Position numbers and translations under genes: made by a program. DNA of 11,868 nt from the NCBI GenBank assembly GCA_024681875.1, contig JAILAA010000070.1:1-11868 (forward strand), read 5' to 3'. Under the pieces are notes generated by a model that was not told the DNA's origin, did not search any database, and saw only the letters and a program-made list of their open reading frames with translations. The stretch comes from Prevotella sp. GTDB taxonomy: Bacteria > Bacteroidota > Bacteroidia > Bacteroidales > Bacteroidaceae. Positions 5,181 to 11,756 of this stretch are shown here, piece by piece (the stretch's first letter is position 1; each line of letters begins with the position of its first letter).

Positions 5181-6878
5181 TTAATATGCCTGTTGGTGTA
5201 CACCTTTGACGGCACGGCCGCTGGGGTCGTTGAGATTGCGGAAGGCGGCATCCCATTCGAGGGCGATGGCAGTAGAACAGGCAACACTGGCTTCACTGGG
5301 TACGCTACGTGCGGCAGAGTCGCTGGGGAAGTGCTCGGCGAAGATGCTACGATAATAATACTCCTCTTTGTTCTTTGGAGGGTTGATGGGGAAACGTTCA
5401 GCAGCATGGGCCATCTGCTCATCACTAACCGCTGCCGACGTTACGGCCTTCAGGGTGTCAATCCACGAGTAGCCAACACCATCGCTGAACTGCTCTTTCT
5501 GGCGCCAGGCGACTTCGGCGGGCAGCATGTCGGCAAAGGCTTCACGCACAATTCGCTTTTCGATGACAAAACTCCCCTCGCCCTTTGGAGAGGGGTCGGA
5601 GGTGAGGCCGCACATCTTGGCCTCAGGGTTGATGCGCATGGCGACATCGAGAAATTCCTTGTCGAGGAAAGGCACTCGGCCCTCTACACCCCAAGCAGAC
5701 AGACTCTTGTTGGCACGGAGACAATCGTAGAGATAGAGCTTTCCTAATTTGCGAACAGTCTCTTCGTGAAAGGCCTTGGCATCAGGGGCTTTATGAAAGT
5801 AAAGGTAACCACCGAAAATCTCGTCGGCACCTTCGCCTGAGAGTACCATCTTGATACCCATCGACTTGATGACACGAGCCAGCAGGTACATCGGCGTAGA
5901 GGCGCGAACGGTAGTGACATCGTAGGTCTCGATGAAATAGATGACGTCGCGGATGGCATCCAGTCCTTCCTGAATGGTGTAGTTGATTTCGTGGTGTACG
6001 GTGCCGATATGGTCGGCCACCATCTTGGCCTTAGCCAAGTCTGGAGCACCTTTCAGGCCTACGGCAAAGGAATGTAGACGGGGCCAATAGGCGCGGGTCT
6101 TCGAGTCGTCCTCAATGCGGTGCTCGCTGAACTTCTCAGCAAGAGCGGAGATGACGCTGGAGTCGAGTCCGCCACTGAGGAGTACACCATAAGGCACATC
6201 TGACATCAACTGACGCTTGACGGCTGCAGTAAGACCGTCGCGGATATCCTCCACATTGGCAGGATTGTTCTTCACAGCATCGTACTGCATCCAGTCGCGG
6301 CGATAATACCATTTCTGTCCTGGGTCTACACTCCAATAATAATGGCCCGGGAGGAACGGTTCATAGCGTTCGCACTGCCCTTCGAGAGCCTTCAGCTCGC
6401 TGGCCACGTAGACGGTACCGTCACTGTCGTAGCCGATGTAGAGGGGAATGACGCCGATAGGGTCCCGAGCAATGAGAAACTCATCGCGCTCCTCATCATA
6501 GAGCACAAATGCAAAAATGCCACTCAAGTCTTCGAGGAAATCGATGCTCTTCTCACGATAGAGCGCAAGGATAACCTCGCAGTCGCTGCCGGTCTGAAAC
6601 TCATAGCGTCCAGCAAATTGACGACGTATTTCCTGATGGTTATAGATCTCGCCATTCACAGCCAACACCTGCTTGCGGTCTGGCGAGTACAACGGTTGTC
6701 CGCCACTCTCTGGGTCGACAATGCTCAGTCGCTCATGTGCGAGAATAGCGCTGCCGCCATTATAGATACCACTCCAGTCTGGTCCGCGATGACGGATTTT
6801 CTGACTCATTCGTAACGCCTTCTGTCGCAATTCGCTCGTTTGCTCCTTTACATTTAATATAGCTACTATTCCACACAT
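5181..6878 (-). CDS. asnB: Asparagine synthetase B, glutamine-hydrolysing
   Basis: A 565-residue enzyme making asparagine from aspartate, ATP and glutamine. The start is fixed by MCGIVAIL, whose Cys2 is the glutaminase nucleophile after Met removal. The N-terminal class II amidotransferase domain (2 to about 190) shows RHRGPD (29-34), the AVNGEIYNH region (73-81) and SGSDCE-like TGSDCE. The synthetase domain has the ATP pyrophosphatase motif SGGLDSS (235-241) and SGEGADEIFGGY (347-358). It aligns well with the 554-residue E. coli AsnB through VAWRQKEQFSDGVGYSWID. The exception is about 11 extra residues near 425-436 (TSDPSPKGEGS) that a palindromic repeat encodes. The flanking sequence is intact, so the enzyme is probably active. 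Transcribed from its own candidate promoter with a leader of about 90 nt. Confidence 0.97.
   Translation of the reverse strand: MCGIVAILNVKEQTSELRQKALRMSQKIRHRGPDWSGIYNGGSAILAHERLSIVDPESGGQPLYSPDRKQVLAVNGEIYNHQEIRRQFAGRYEFQTGSDCEVILALYREKSIDFLEDLSGIFAFVLYDEERDEFLIARDPIGVIPLYIGYDSDGTVYVASELKALEGQCERYEPFLPGHYYWSVDPGQKWYYRRDWMQYDAVKNNPANVEDIRDGLTAAVKRQLMSDVPYGVLLSGGLDSSVISALAEKFSEHRIEDDSKTRAYWPRLHSFAVGLKGAPDLAKAKMVADHIGTVHHEINYTIQEGLDAIRDVIYFIETYDVTTVRASTPMYLLARVIKSMGIKMVLSGEGADEIFGGYLYFHKAPDAKAFHEETVRKLGKLYLYDCLRANKSLSAWGVEGRVPFLDKEFLDVAMRINPEAKMCGLTSDPSPKGEGSFVIEKRIVREAFADMLPAEVAWRQKEQFSDGVGYSWIDTLKAVTSAAVSDEQMAHAAERFPINPPKNKEEYYYRSIFAEHFPSDSAARSVPSEASVACSTAIALEWDAAFRNLNDPSGRAVKGVHQQAY
5572..5610. 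repeat. Short palindromic repeat inserted in-frame within asnB
   Basis: CCCCTCGCC (5574-5582), loop CTTT, GGAGAGGGG (5587-5595) form a 9-bp hairpin with one mismatch, followed by TCGGAGGTGAGG. The pattern (CCCCTC...GAGGGG followed by a G-rich GGTGAGG) resembles a dispersed repeat I know from Bacteroidota and other genomes. It encodes the extra SDPSPKGEGS peptide of AsnB without breaking the frame. The link to the dispersed family is from memory. Confidence 0.6.
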
Positions 6879-6894
6879 AATTGAAAGGTTTAAG

Positions 6895-6953
6895 AATTGA
6901 AGAATTGTAGTTTTTCTCCTTCTCTCATTGTTTCATTTTTCAATTCTTCAGTT
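6895..6953. repeat. Inverted repeat in the asnB leader
   Basis: AATTGAAGAATTG (6895-6907) and CAATTCTTCAGTT (6941-6953) are complementary at 12 of 13 positions around a 33-nt loop. The right arm begins about 25 nt downstream of the asnB promoter and the left arm ends about 17 nt before the ATG, so the hairpin would sit in the mRNA leader close to the start codon. It is AT-rich and could be a low-complexity repeat rather than a regulator. Confidence 0.45.
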
Positions 6954-6975
6954 TTTCTGTTTTCTTTCCACACTG

Positions 6976-7009
6976 CAAAGGTACGTCATTAAGAAAAAAG
7001 GCAAGCAAA
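6976..7009 (-). promoter_or_regulatory. Candidate promoter for asnB
   Basis: On the minus strand, TTTG (7009-7006) is followed after 22 nt by TACCTTTG (6983-6976). The -7 element is a perfect TAnnTTTG; the spacing is one longer than the usual 19-21. It predicts a leader of about 90 nt before asnB. Confidence 0.55.
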
Positions 7010-7110
7010 ACGCTTACCCTTTTAATTGTAAAAAACCGGAATTGATAACATTCTGCGAACTTTTTTCTTCTTTTGACAACAATCTGCTTAACAATTGCTT
7101 CGAAAGTAAT

Positions 7111-7127
7111 ACTTTGTGAAACAAAGT
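7111..7127 (-). terminator. Hairpin just after the encapsulin operon
   Basis: ACTTTGT (7111-7117), GAA, ACAAAGT (7121-7127): a perfect 7-bp stem with a 3-nt loop, starting 7 nt after the stop of the JAMM gene. The downstream minus-strand tail ATTACTTTCG is not a good U tract, so it may end transcription only partly or be an mRNA 3'-end stabiliser. Confidence 0.4.
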
Positions 7128-7134
7128 GAAAGAA

Positions 7135-7551
7135 CTACAAATGTATTTCCTTGTCTACAACCTCGTTGTTAATAATCTTGAAGGAGTTCAGCCTTGGCTC
7201 TCCGTCCAACAGGGAAAGAATGGCATAGCGGATTGTAGGGTCGTTGGCCAGTCGCAGGTCCTCTTGCGAGGGTCGCGATGGTGAGGCAGGATGCGAGTGC
7301 CAGTTGGCAAGTATTTTCAAGCCTTTGCTGCGTGCATACTTCAGGGCGGCAAACTGATCCTTCGGTGCGAAGGAGAAATGTTCTGACGAATGGTCGATGT
7401 TCTCCATCCAGTAGTTTTCTGTCACGACCTCTCCTCCGTCTTCCTCCGATTGGGGGGAAGAAATGCCCAGCAGATAGCCGCAAGACTCGTTGGGTGCATC
7501 CTTCCGGGCCTGTTCAATTAACTCTTCTATTATATTCTTTGGAATATGCAT
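7135..7551 (-). CDS. JAMM/MPN (M67) metallopeptidase, HcyD/Mec-like
   Basis: A 138-residue, single-domain zinc peptidase of the JAMM type. The metal site is complete: Glu22 (NESCGYLLG), then HSHPASPSRPSQED with His85, His87, Ser95 and Asp98, matching HxHx7Sx2D. Bacterial relatives beside ThiS-like proteins cut the carrier C-terminus. Mec+ releases cysteine from CysO, QbsD uncaps a carrier, and HcyD removes a C-terminal alanine from HcyS. Here the carrier two genes upstream ends in GGG-Ala, so removing this alanine, and perhaps later releasing the sulfurated product, is the likely job. It is the last gene of the operon, 41 nt after the E1 gene. No signal peptide is seen, so it is cytosolic. 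Family is firm; substrate is inferred from context. Confidence 0.9.
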   Translation of the reverse strand: MHIPKNIIEELIEQARKDAPNESCGYLLGISSPQSEEDGGEVVTENYWMENIDHSSEHFSFAPKDQFAALKYARSKGLKILANWHSHPASPSRPSQEDLRLANDPTIRYAILSLLDGEPRLNSFKIINNEVVDKEIHL

Positions 7552-7592
7552 CTTTCGTCCTCATCTTTATTTATTGAGTACACTTGAAAAAG

Positions 7593-8402
7593 TCAGTTAT
7601 GCTTGAGGTCACAAGCGGCCTGCTCATAGTCTATGAGTTCTGTGATGGTGGGGTTCGTGCCGCAGAGGGCGCATGAGGGCCGCTGGCGCACGGGGATGGT
7701 GCGGAACTGCATGGTCTTGGCGTCGAAAGTAAGCAACCGGTTGGTGAGCAACTGCCCTACACCTGTGAAATATTTCAGTGTCTCGGCAGCCTGGATGGTG
7801 CCCAGCATACCGGCGATGGCTCCCAGCACACCTGCCTGACTGCAGGTTGGCACAGCGCCTGGTGGGGGCGGTTCCTTGAAGAAACAGCGGTAGCAGGCCG
7901 TGCCCGGCAGATGGGTGAAAGTCTGACCGTTGAAGCGGAGGATGCCACCGTGGGAGAAAGGCTTTCCGGCCATGACACAGGCATCGTTGATGAGAAACTT
8001 CACGGGGAAATTGTCAGTGCCGTCAACCACGAAGTCATACTCCTTGATGATGTCGAGGGCATTGCCCGAATAAAGAAACTCGTGATAGGTATCCACCTGA
8101 ACGTCAGGATTGATGGCCTGCATCTTCTCCTTCGCGCTCTCCACCTTCGGTATTCCCACATCCTTGGTGAAATGGATAATCTGCCTTTGCAGGTTGGAGA
8201 GATCCACCACGTCAGCATCAATGATACCTATACGGCCAATGCCTGCTGCGGCGAGGTAGAGCGACACGGGGGCGCCCAGCCCGCCGGCGCCCACCACGAG
8301 CACCCGCGCATTCATGATTTTCTCTTGTCCTTCTACGCCCACATCCTGCAACAGGATATGCCGTGAGTATCGAAGTATCTGTTGCTCAGTAAACTCTATC
8401 AT
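7593..8402 (-). CDS. MoeB/ThiF/HcyF-type E1-like adenylyltransferase
   Basis: A 269-residue activating enzyme that uses ATP to adenylate the C-terminal glycine of a ThiS/MoaD-like carrier, preparing it for sulfur transfer. It shows the Arg-containing start RYSRHILLQDVG (11-22), nucleotide-binding VVGAGGLGAP (36-45), IDADVVDLSNLQRQ (61-74) and VDGTDN (126-131). A cysteine at MoeB's active-site position is Cys187 (GAVPTCSQAG). A zinc site is formed by CYRC (170-173) and CALC (244-247). There is no C-terminal rhodanese domain, so sulfur must come from another protein; the encapsulin-associated desulfurase in the same operon is the obvious candidate. It starts 6 nt after the carrier gene. From sequence alone MoeB, ThiF and HcyF cannot be told apart. 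Adjacency to the alanine-capped carrier points to an HcyF-like role. Confidence 0.93.
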   Translation of the reverse strand: MIEFTEQQILRYSRHILLQDVGVEGQEKIMNARVLVVGAGGLGAPVSLYLAAAGIGRIGIIDADVVDLSNLQRQIIHFTKDVGIPKVESAKEKMQAINPDVQVDTYHEFLYSGNALDIIKEYDFVVDGTDNFPVKFLINDACVMAGKPFSHGGILRFNGQTFTHLPGTACYRCFFKEPPPPGAVPTCSQAGVLGAIAGMLGTIQAAETLKYFTGVGQLLTNRLLTFDAKTMQFRTIPVRQRPSCALCGTNPTITELIDYEQAACDLKHN

Positions 8403-8408
8403 ACTATT

Positions 8409-8618
8409 CTAAGCTCCTCCTCCCATAAAATACAGGAAATCCACACTATCACCCTCCTTTATCTGGATGCTGTCCCACTCCGTACGGTCGGCAAAGTCCT
8501 CGTTCACCTGAACGCTGACCATCTCCGGCTGCTGCACGTCATTCTGCTTGATGAGTTCTGCGAGCGTCAGGGGCAGTTGCACGTCCTGTTGCTCTCCGTT
8601 TACAGTTATTTTTGCCAT
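8409..8618 (-). CDS. ThiS/HcyS-like sulfur carrier protein with C-terminal Ala cap
   Basis: A 69-residue ubiquitin-fold carrier. The start MAKITVNGE gives the usual beta-strand opening and leaves a 19-nt gap after the desulfurase gene. A longer in-frame form would overlap it and add 19 unrelated residues. TLAELIKQNDVQQPEMVSVQVNEDFADRTEW and KEGDSVDFLYFMGG are classic ThiS features. ThiS normally ends in Gly-Gly and is sulfurated to a thiocarboxylate. This one ends in FMGGGA, so an extra alanine blocks the reactive glycine. In Wolinella, HcyS also carries a terminal alanine that the JAMM protease HcyD removes, and a JAMM gene lies two genes downstream here. It may supply sulfur for homocysteine, cysteine or another product. 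A thiamine role looks less likely because no thiG, thiH or thiC is near. Confidence 0.88.
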   Translation of the reverse strand: MAKITVNGEQQDVQLPLTLAELIKQNDVQQPEMVSVQVNEDFADRTEWDSIQIKEGDSVDFLYFMGGGA

Positions 8619-8637
8619 AGTTGTTCTTTTTGTTTTG

Positions 8638-10245
8638 TTATGGATGCCTTTCTCCGATAATCTTGCGGACAGCAATGACGAGCTTGTCTACATCCTCGCG
8701 GGTATTGTAAAGGGCGAAGGTGGGTCGGACGCTCATCTCGTAGCCGAGCGCTCGGAGAGCGGGCTGTGCGCAGTGGTGGCCAGCACGCACCGCAATGCCT
8801 TCCTTATCTAATAATGTACCAGTTTCAGGAACGGGGATGCCGTCAAGCACGAAGCTCACCACTGAGACGCGCTGCTTCGGATTGCCGATGAGCGTGAGGC
8901 CCTTGATTTGGGCCAGCTGCTCGCGGGCATACTCCGTCAGCTTGTGCTCATGTGCCTCGATGTTGCGGATGCCGAGGTGGCTGACGTAGTCGAGGGCAGC
9001 ACCGAGACCGATGGCATCGGCCACATTGGGTGTACCGGCCTCAAAGCGGGCAGGCGGCACGTTGTACTCCGTGCGCTCGATGGTCACGTCCTTAATCATG
9101 TTGCCACCACCCTGCCAGGGCTGCATCTTGTCGAGGATGTCCTTGCGGCCATAGACAACGCCGATACCGTTGGGGCCGTAGATCTTGTGTCCGCTGAAGA
9201 CGAAGAAGTCAGCGCCAAGCTGCTGTACGTCGACGGGTGTGTGGGCAATGGACTGCGCACCATCGATGAGTACAGGGATGTTGTGGGAATGGGCGATGTC
9301 GATGATGCGCTGCACGTCGTTGATGGTGCCGAAGGTGTTGTTCACATGACCCACGGAGACGAAGCGGGTGCGAGGCGTGATGAGCCGCTCGAACTCAGCA
9401 AGCACCAAGTCGCCGTTCTTGTCCGTGGGGATGGCTTTCAGCGTGCAGCCCTTCTCCTGACAGACGCGCTGCCAAGGCACGATGTTGGCGTGGTGGTCGA
9501 GTTCGCTGACGATGACCTCGTCGCCAGGCGTGAGGTACTGCCGGCCATAGGTCTGTGCCACAAGGTTGATGCCTTCGGTGGTGCCTCGCACGAAGATAAT
9601 CTCCTCGCTGGTGGCGGCATTGATGAAGCGCTGTGCTTTTTCTCGGGCCTCCTCGTAGGCATCGGTGGCACGGGCGGCCAGCGTGTGGGCACCACGGTGG
9701 ATGTTCGAATTGTAATTCTTATAGTAATCCGAAATCTTATCGATGACCTGTAGGGGCTTTTGCGTGGTGGCGCCATTGTCGAGCCAAACGAGGTCGTGGC
9801 CGTTCACCTTCTGGTTGAGCACGGGGAAGTCCTTCTTGATTTCCTCAGAGTTCAGAGTGTCTACCTCGTCGTAGTGCAGATCTTTCAGTTTTTGCGACTC
9901 AGGGATGCCGATGCCAAAGCCGTCTTCGATATTACCCGACGGTGCATGAGGAGCCTCCGATTCGGGATGTGGTGCGGCAGCGTCATATTGCGGCAGCCCA
10001 TCGCCAATATACGGCAAATCCAGGAAAGGCGACCCTCCGCTGAGCAAGGCCTTGAAGCTTGTCTCCAGCTCTCCCAAATGCAGTTCCTCGTCAGGCAATA
10101 CAGCCTGGCGCTCCGCCTGGTATTCCTCGGGACAGTATTTCTGGGCCAGTGCTTTCAGCTGTTCCAGTGCACCACCGTCTATTGATGGTGACTGGGTAAA
10201 GCCGAATCCCGGATCAGGTATAAATGACTGTTGAATAGGAATCAT
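8638..10245 (-). CDS. SufS-type cysteine desulfurase with N-terminal encapsulin-targeting-like extension
   Basis: A 535-residue PLP enzyme turning cysteine into alanine and an enzyme persulfide. SufS-type enzymes have about 405 residues; the catalytic part here begins near 132 (NSEEIKKDFPVLNQKVNGHDLVWLDN). Key residues are NIHRGAHTLA (181-190), ELDHHANIVPW (248-258), IDGAQSIAH (327-335), PLP lysine Lys354 in FSGHKIYGPNG and persulfide Cys492 in RAGHHCAQP. The first 131 residues are an extra, Pro/Gly-rich, disordered-looking segment. It includes IPDPGFGFTQSP (9-20), GGSPFLDLPYIGDGLP (70-85) and EDGFGIGIPES (107-117). Family 2 encapsulin cargo desulfurases carry such an N-terminal loading domain, and the shell gene ends 9 nt upstream. 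Cargo status is therefore strongly suggested but not proven by sequence. Confidence 0.95.
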   Translation of the reverse strand: MIPIQQSFIPDPGFGFTQSPSIDGGALEQLKALAQKYCPEEYQAERQAVLPDEELHLGELETSFKALLSGGSPFLDLPYIGDGLPQYDAAAPHPESEAPHAPSGNIEDGFGIGIPESQKLKDLHYDEVDTLNSEEIKKDFPVLNQKVNGHDLVWLDNGATTQKPLQVIDKISDYYKNYNSNIHRGAHTLAARATDAYEEAREKAQRFINAATSEEIIFVRGTTEGINLVAQTYGRQYLTPGDEVIVSELDHHANIVPWQRVCQEKGCTLKAIPTDKNGDLVLAEFERLITPRTRFVSVGHVNNTFGTINDVQRIIDIAHSHNIPVLIDGAQSIAHTPVDVQQLGADFFVFSGHKIYGPNGIGVVYGRKDILDKMQPWQGGGNMIKDVTIERTEYNVPPARFEAGTPNVADAIGLGAALDYVSHLGIRNIEAHEHKLTEYAREQLAQIKGLTLIGNPKQRVSVVSFVLDGIPVPETGTLLDKEGIAVRAGHHCAQPALRALGYEMSVRPTFALYNTREDVDKLVIAVRKIIGERHP

Positions 10246-10254
10246 AAGCGTTGA

Positions 10255-11694
10255 TTATTTCTCAATAGCGTTACGATGCTGATAGTCGTGATAGTAGCCT
10301 ACCTCAACGTTCTCCAGTACGGCGATAGCGTCGTCGGTGAGTGCTGCTAATGAGAAGTATTTCGTGAGCAAGTAGGCTGCCACGCCAAACTTGTCGAGAC
10401 CCATCAGACGTGCACTCAGGCTTGGGGCAATCTCGCCCGGGATGCCGCTCTGGTGCAGACCGATGACACCCTGGTTGTGTTCGCCCGTACGCACGAGGAT
10501 AATCTTCGTGGTACCTACGCCACGGCCAGTGAGATACTGACCTTCTACCTCCACCTTGTCTGAGGGAATCAGAGGCACGCCGCGCCACAGGATGACCTTG
10601 GTGCCGAAGAGATCGGTGGTTACAGGGGGCACGCCACGCCAGGTACACTCACGCTCGAAAGCAGCGATGGCACGGGGATGGGCGATGAAGAAGGCGGGCT
10701 CCTTCCAGACCAGGCTCAGCAGTTCGTCGAGGTCGTCGGGAGTAGGCGAGCCATAGCGTGCACAGATCCGGTAGGCAGGATTCACGGCTGCCAGCAAGCC
10801 GAATTTCTTGTTGTTGATAAGTTCCCACTCCTGACGCTCCTTGATGCTCTCAATGGAGAGGCGCAGCTGTTCTTCGAGCTGGCTGTAGGGATTGTTGTAG
10901 AGGTCGCTCACACGGGTATGTACGCGGACGACGGTCTGCAGGGTGTTGAGACTGTACTCCGTGGGATTCTCCTCGTAGTCAATATAGGTCTCAGGGATGA
11001 TGTTGTCCTCTTCGTGACCGCTCACCAGATCGATGTGCTTCTCGCCATTGTCGTTGACCGAGGCCTTCAGGCGCAGCTGCTTGTCAACAGCTTTGTTGAA
11101 CGTCTCGCGGAAGTCGGGCACCTCCTTGATGAACTTGACAAGCTCCTCGAGTTTCAGGCCAAGGAACACGGTGGGGGTGACGGCACGGACGCTGACCGTC
11201 GACTCCTGCTCGTCCAGCAGATCGGCCTCGCCGAAATACTCGCCGTCGCCCAAAAGGGCTATCCGTAGGTCTTCGCCATGAGGACCCTTGCTGATGACTT
11301 CAGCCTGCCCGCTGGCCACAATGAAGAAGCGCTGCTTGTCCTTGCCCTCTTCTACGAAGAACTTGTCGACATCCACTTCCTGCGTCTCGAAGGCGCTGAC
11401 GAGGCGATTGACTATTTCATCGTCAAACTCGGAGAACAGCGGAATGGCCTTCAGGTTCTTGGCCGTGAACGAGGGCACTCCGTTGACATACTGTATCGGC
11501 AGGCGGTCGTTCTTGCGGAGCTCCACCTTCGTGCGGTTCACGCGGAAGGTGCCACCGCTGACCTGTACCCAGGGCAACAGCTTCAGTAGAAGTCTCGGAG
11601 TGATACTGCCCATCTGCGGGGCGGTCTTGGTGGTCGTTGCCAGTCGCCTGGCGGTGGCAGTGGTCACACTGCGCTGGAGATTTGATTCTGCCAT
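10255..11694 (-). CDS. Family 2B encapsulin shell protein (SrpI-like) with cyclic-nucleotide-binding-like insert
   Basis: A 479-residue HK97-fold shell protein expected to assemble into a hollow cytosolic nanocompartment around cargo. The N-arm TTATARRLATTTKTAPQM (11-28) and ITPRLLLKLLPWVQVSGGTFRVNR (31-54) are characteristic of family 2 encapsulins. Residues about 80-200 form an inserted cyclic-nucleotide-binding-like domain (IPLFSEF, GEYFGEADLLDEQ), the mark of subfamily 2B. The rest (about 245-479) carries the capsid P, E and A regions, for example NPYSQLEEQLR, HPRAIAAFEREC and VEVEGQYLTGRG. The first ATG was kept because the N-arm motif starts right after it. The canonical phosphate-binding Arg of the cNMP site appears to be Ser/Thr (QESTVSVRA), so the ligand may differ or be absent. 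It is the first gene of a five-gene operon. I saw no clear consensus promoter in the 174 bp upstream. Confidence 0.93.
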   Translation of the reverse strand: MAESNLQRSVTTATARRLATTTKTAPQMGSITPRLLLKLLPWVQVSGGTFRVNRTKVELRKNDRLPIQYVNGVPSFTAKNLKAIPLFSEFDDEIVNRLVSAFETQEVDVDKFFVEEGKDKQRFFIVASGQAEVISKGPHGEDLRIALLGDGEYFGEADLLDEQESTVSVRAVTPTVFLGLKLEELVKFIKEVPDFRETFNKAVDKQLRLKASVNDNGEKHIDLVSGHEEDNIIPETYIDYEENPTEYSLNTLQTVVRVHTRVSDLYNNPYSQLEEQLRLSIESIKERQEWELINNKKFGLLAAVNPAYRICARYGSPTPDDLDELLSLVWKEPAFFIAHPRAIAAFERECTWRGVPPVTTDLFGTKVILWRGVPLIPSDKVEVEGQYLTGRGVGTTKIILVRTGEHNQGVIGLHQSGIPGEIAPSLSARLMGLDKFGVAAYLLTKYFSLAALTDDAIAVLENVEVGYYHDYQHRNAIEK

Positions 11695-11756
11695 AATGTT
11701 AACATTTTGGAATTAAAAAAAATAAAGAATTCAACTTTCGCAAGCTCCGCAAAGAC

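Noticed and set aside
6893..6930. A 12-codon leader peptide (MREGEKLQFFNS) before asnB acting as an attenuator
   Set aside because: It contains only one Asn codon and no run of them, and no terminator/antiterminator pair is seen. It is probably chance.
7593..8618. A thiamine biosynthesis thiS-thiF pair
   Set aside because: The carrier ends in GGG-Ala, a JAMM peptidase follows, and no thiG, thiH, thiC or thiE is present. A non-thiamine protein-thiocarboxylate role fits better, though it is not proven.
8908..9753. Long open frame on the plus strand (281 codons)
   Set aside because: It lies fully antisense to the cysteine desulfurase gene, whose motifs are unmistakable, and its translation resembles no protein family. 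It is a frame shadow in GC-rich coding DNA.
10255..11694. A Crp/Fnr-type transcription regulator, because of the cyclic-nucleotide-binding-like domain
   Set aside because: There is no helix-turn-helix, and the protein has the family 2 encapsulin N-arm and HK97-type capsid regions on either side of the insert.
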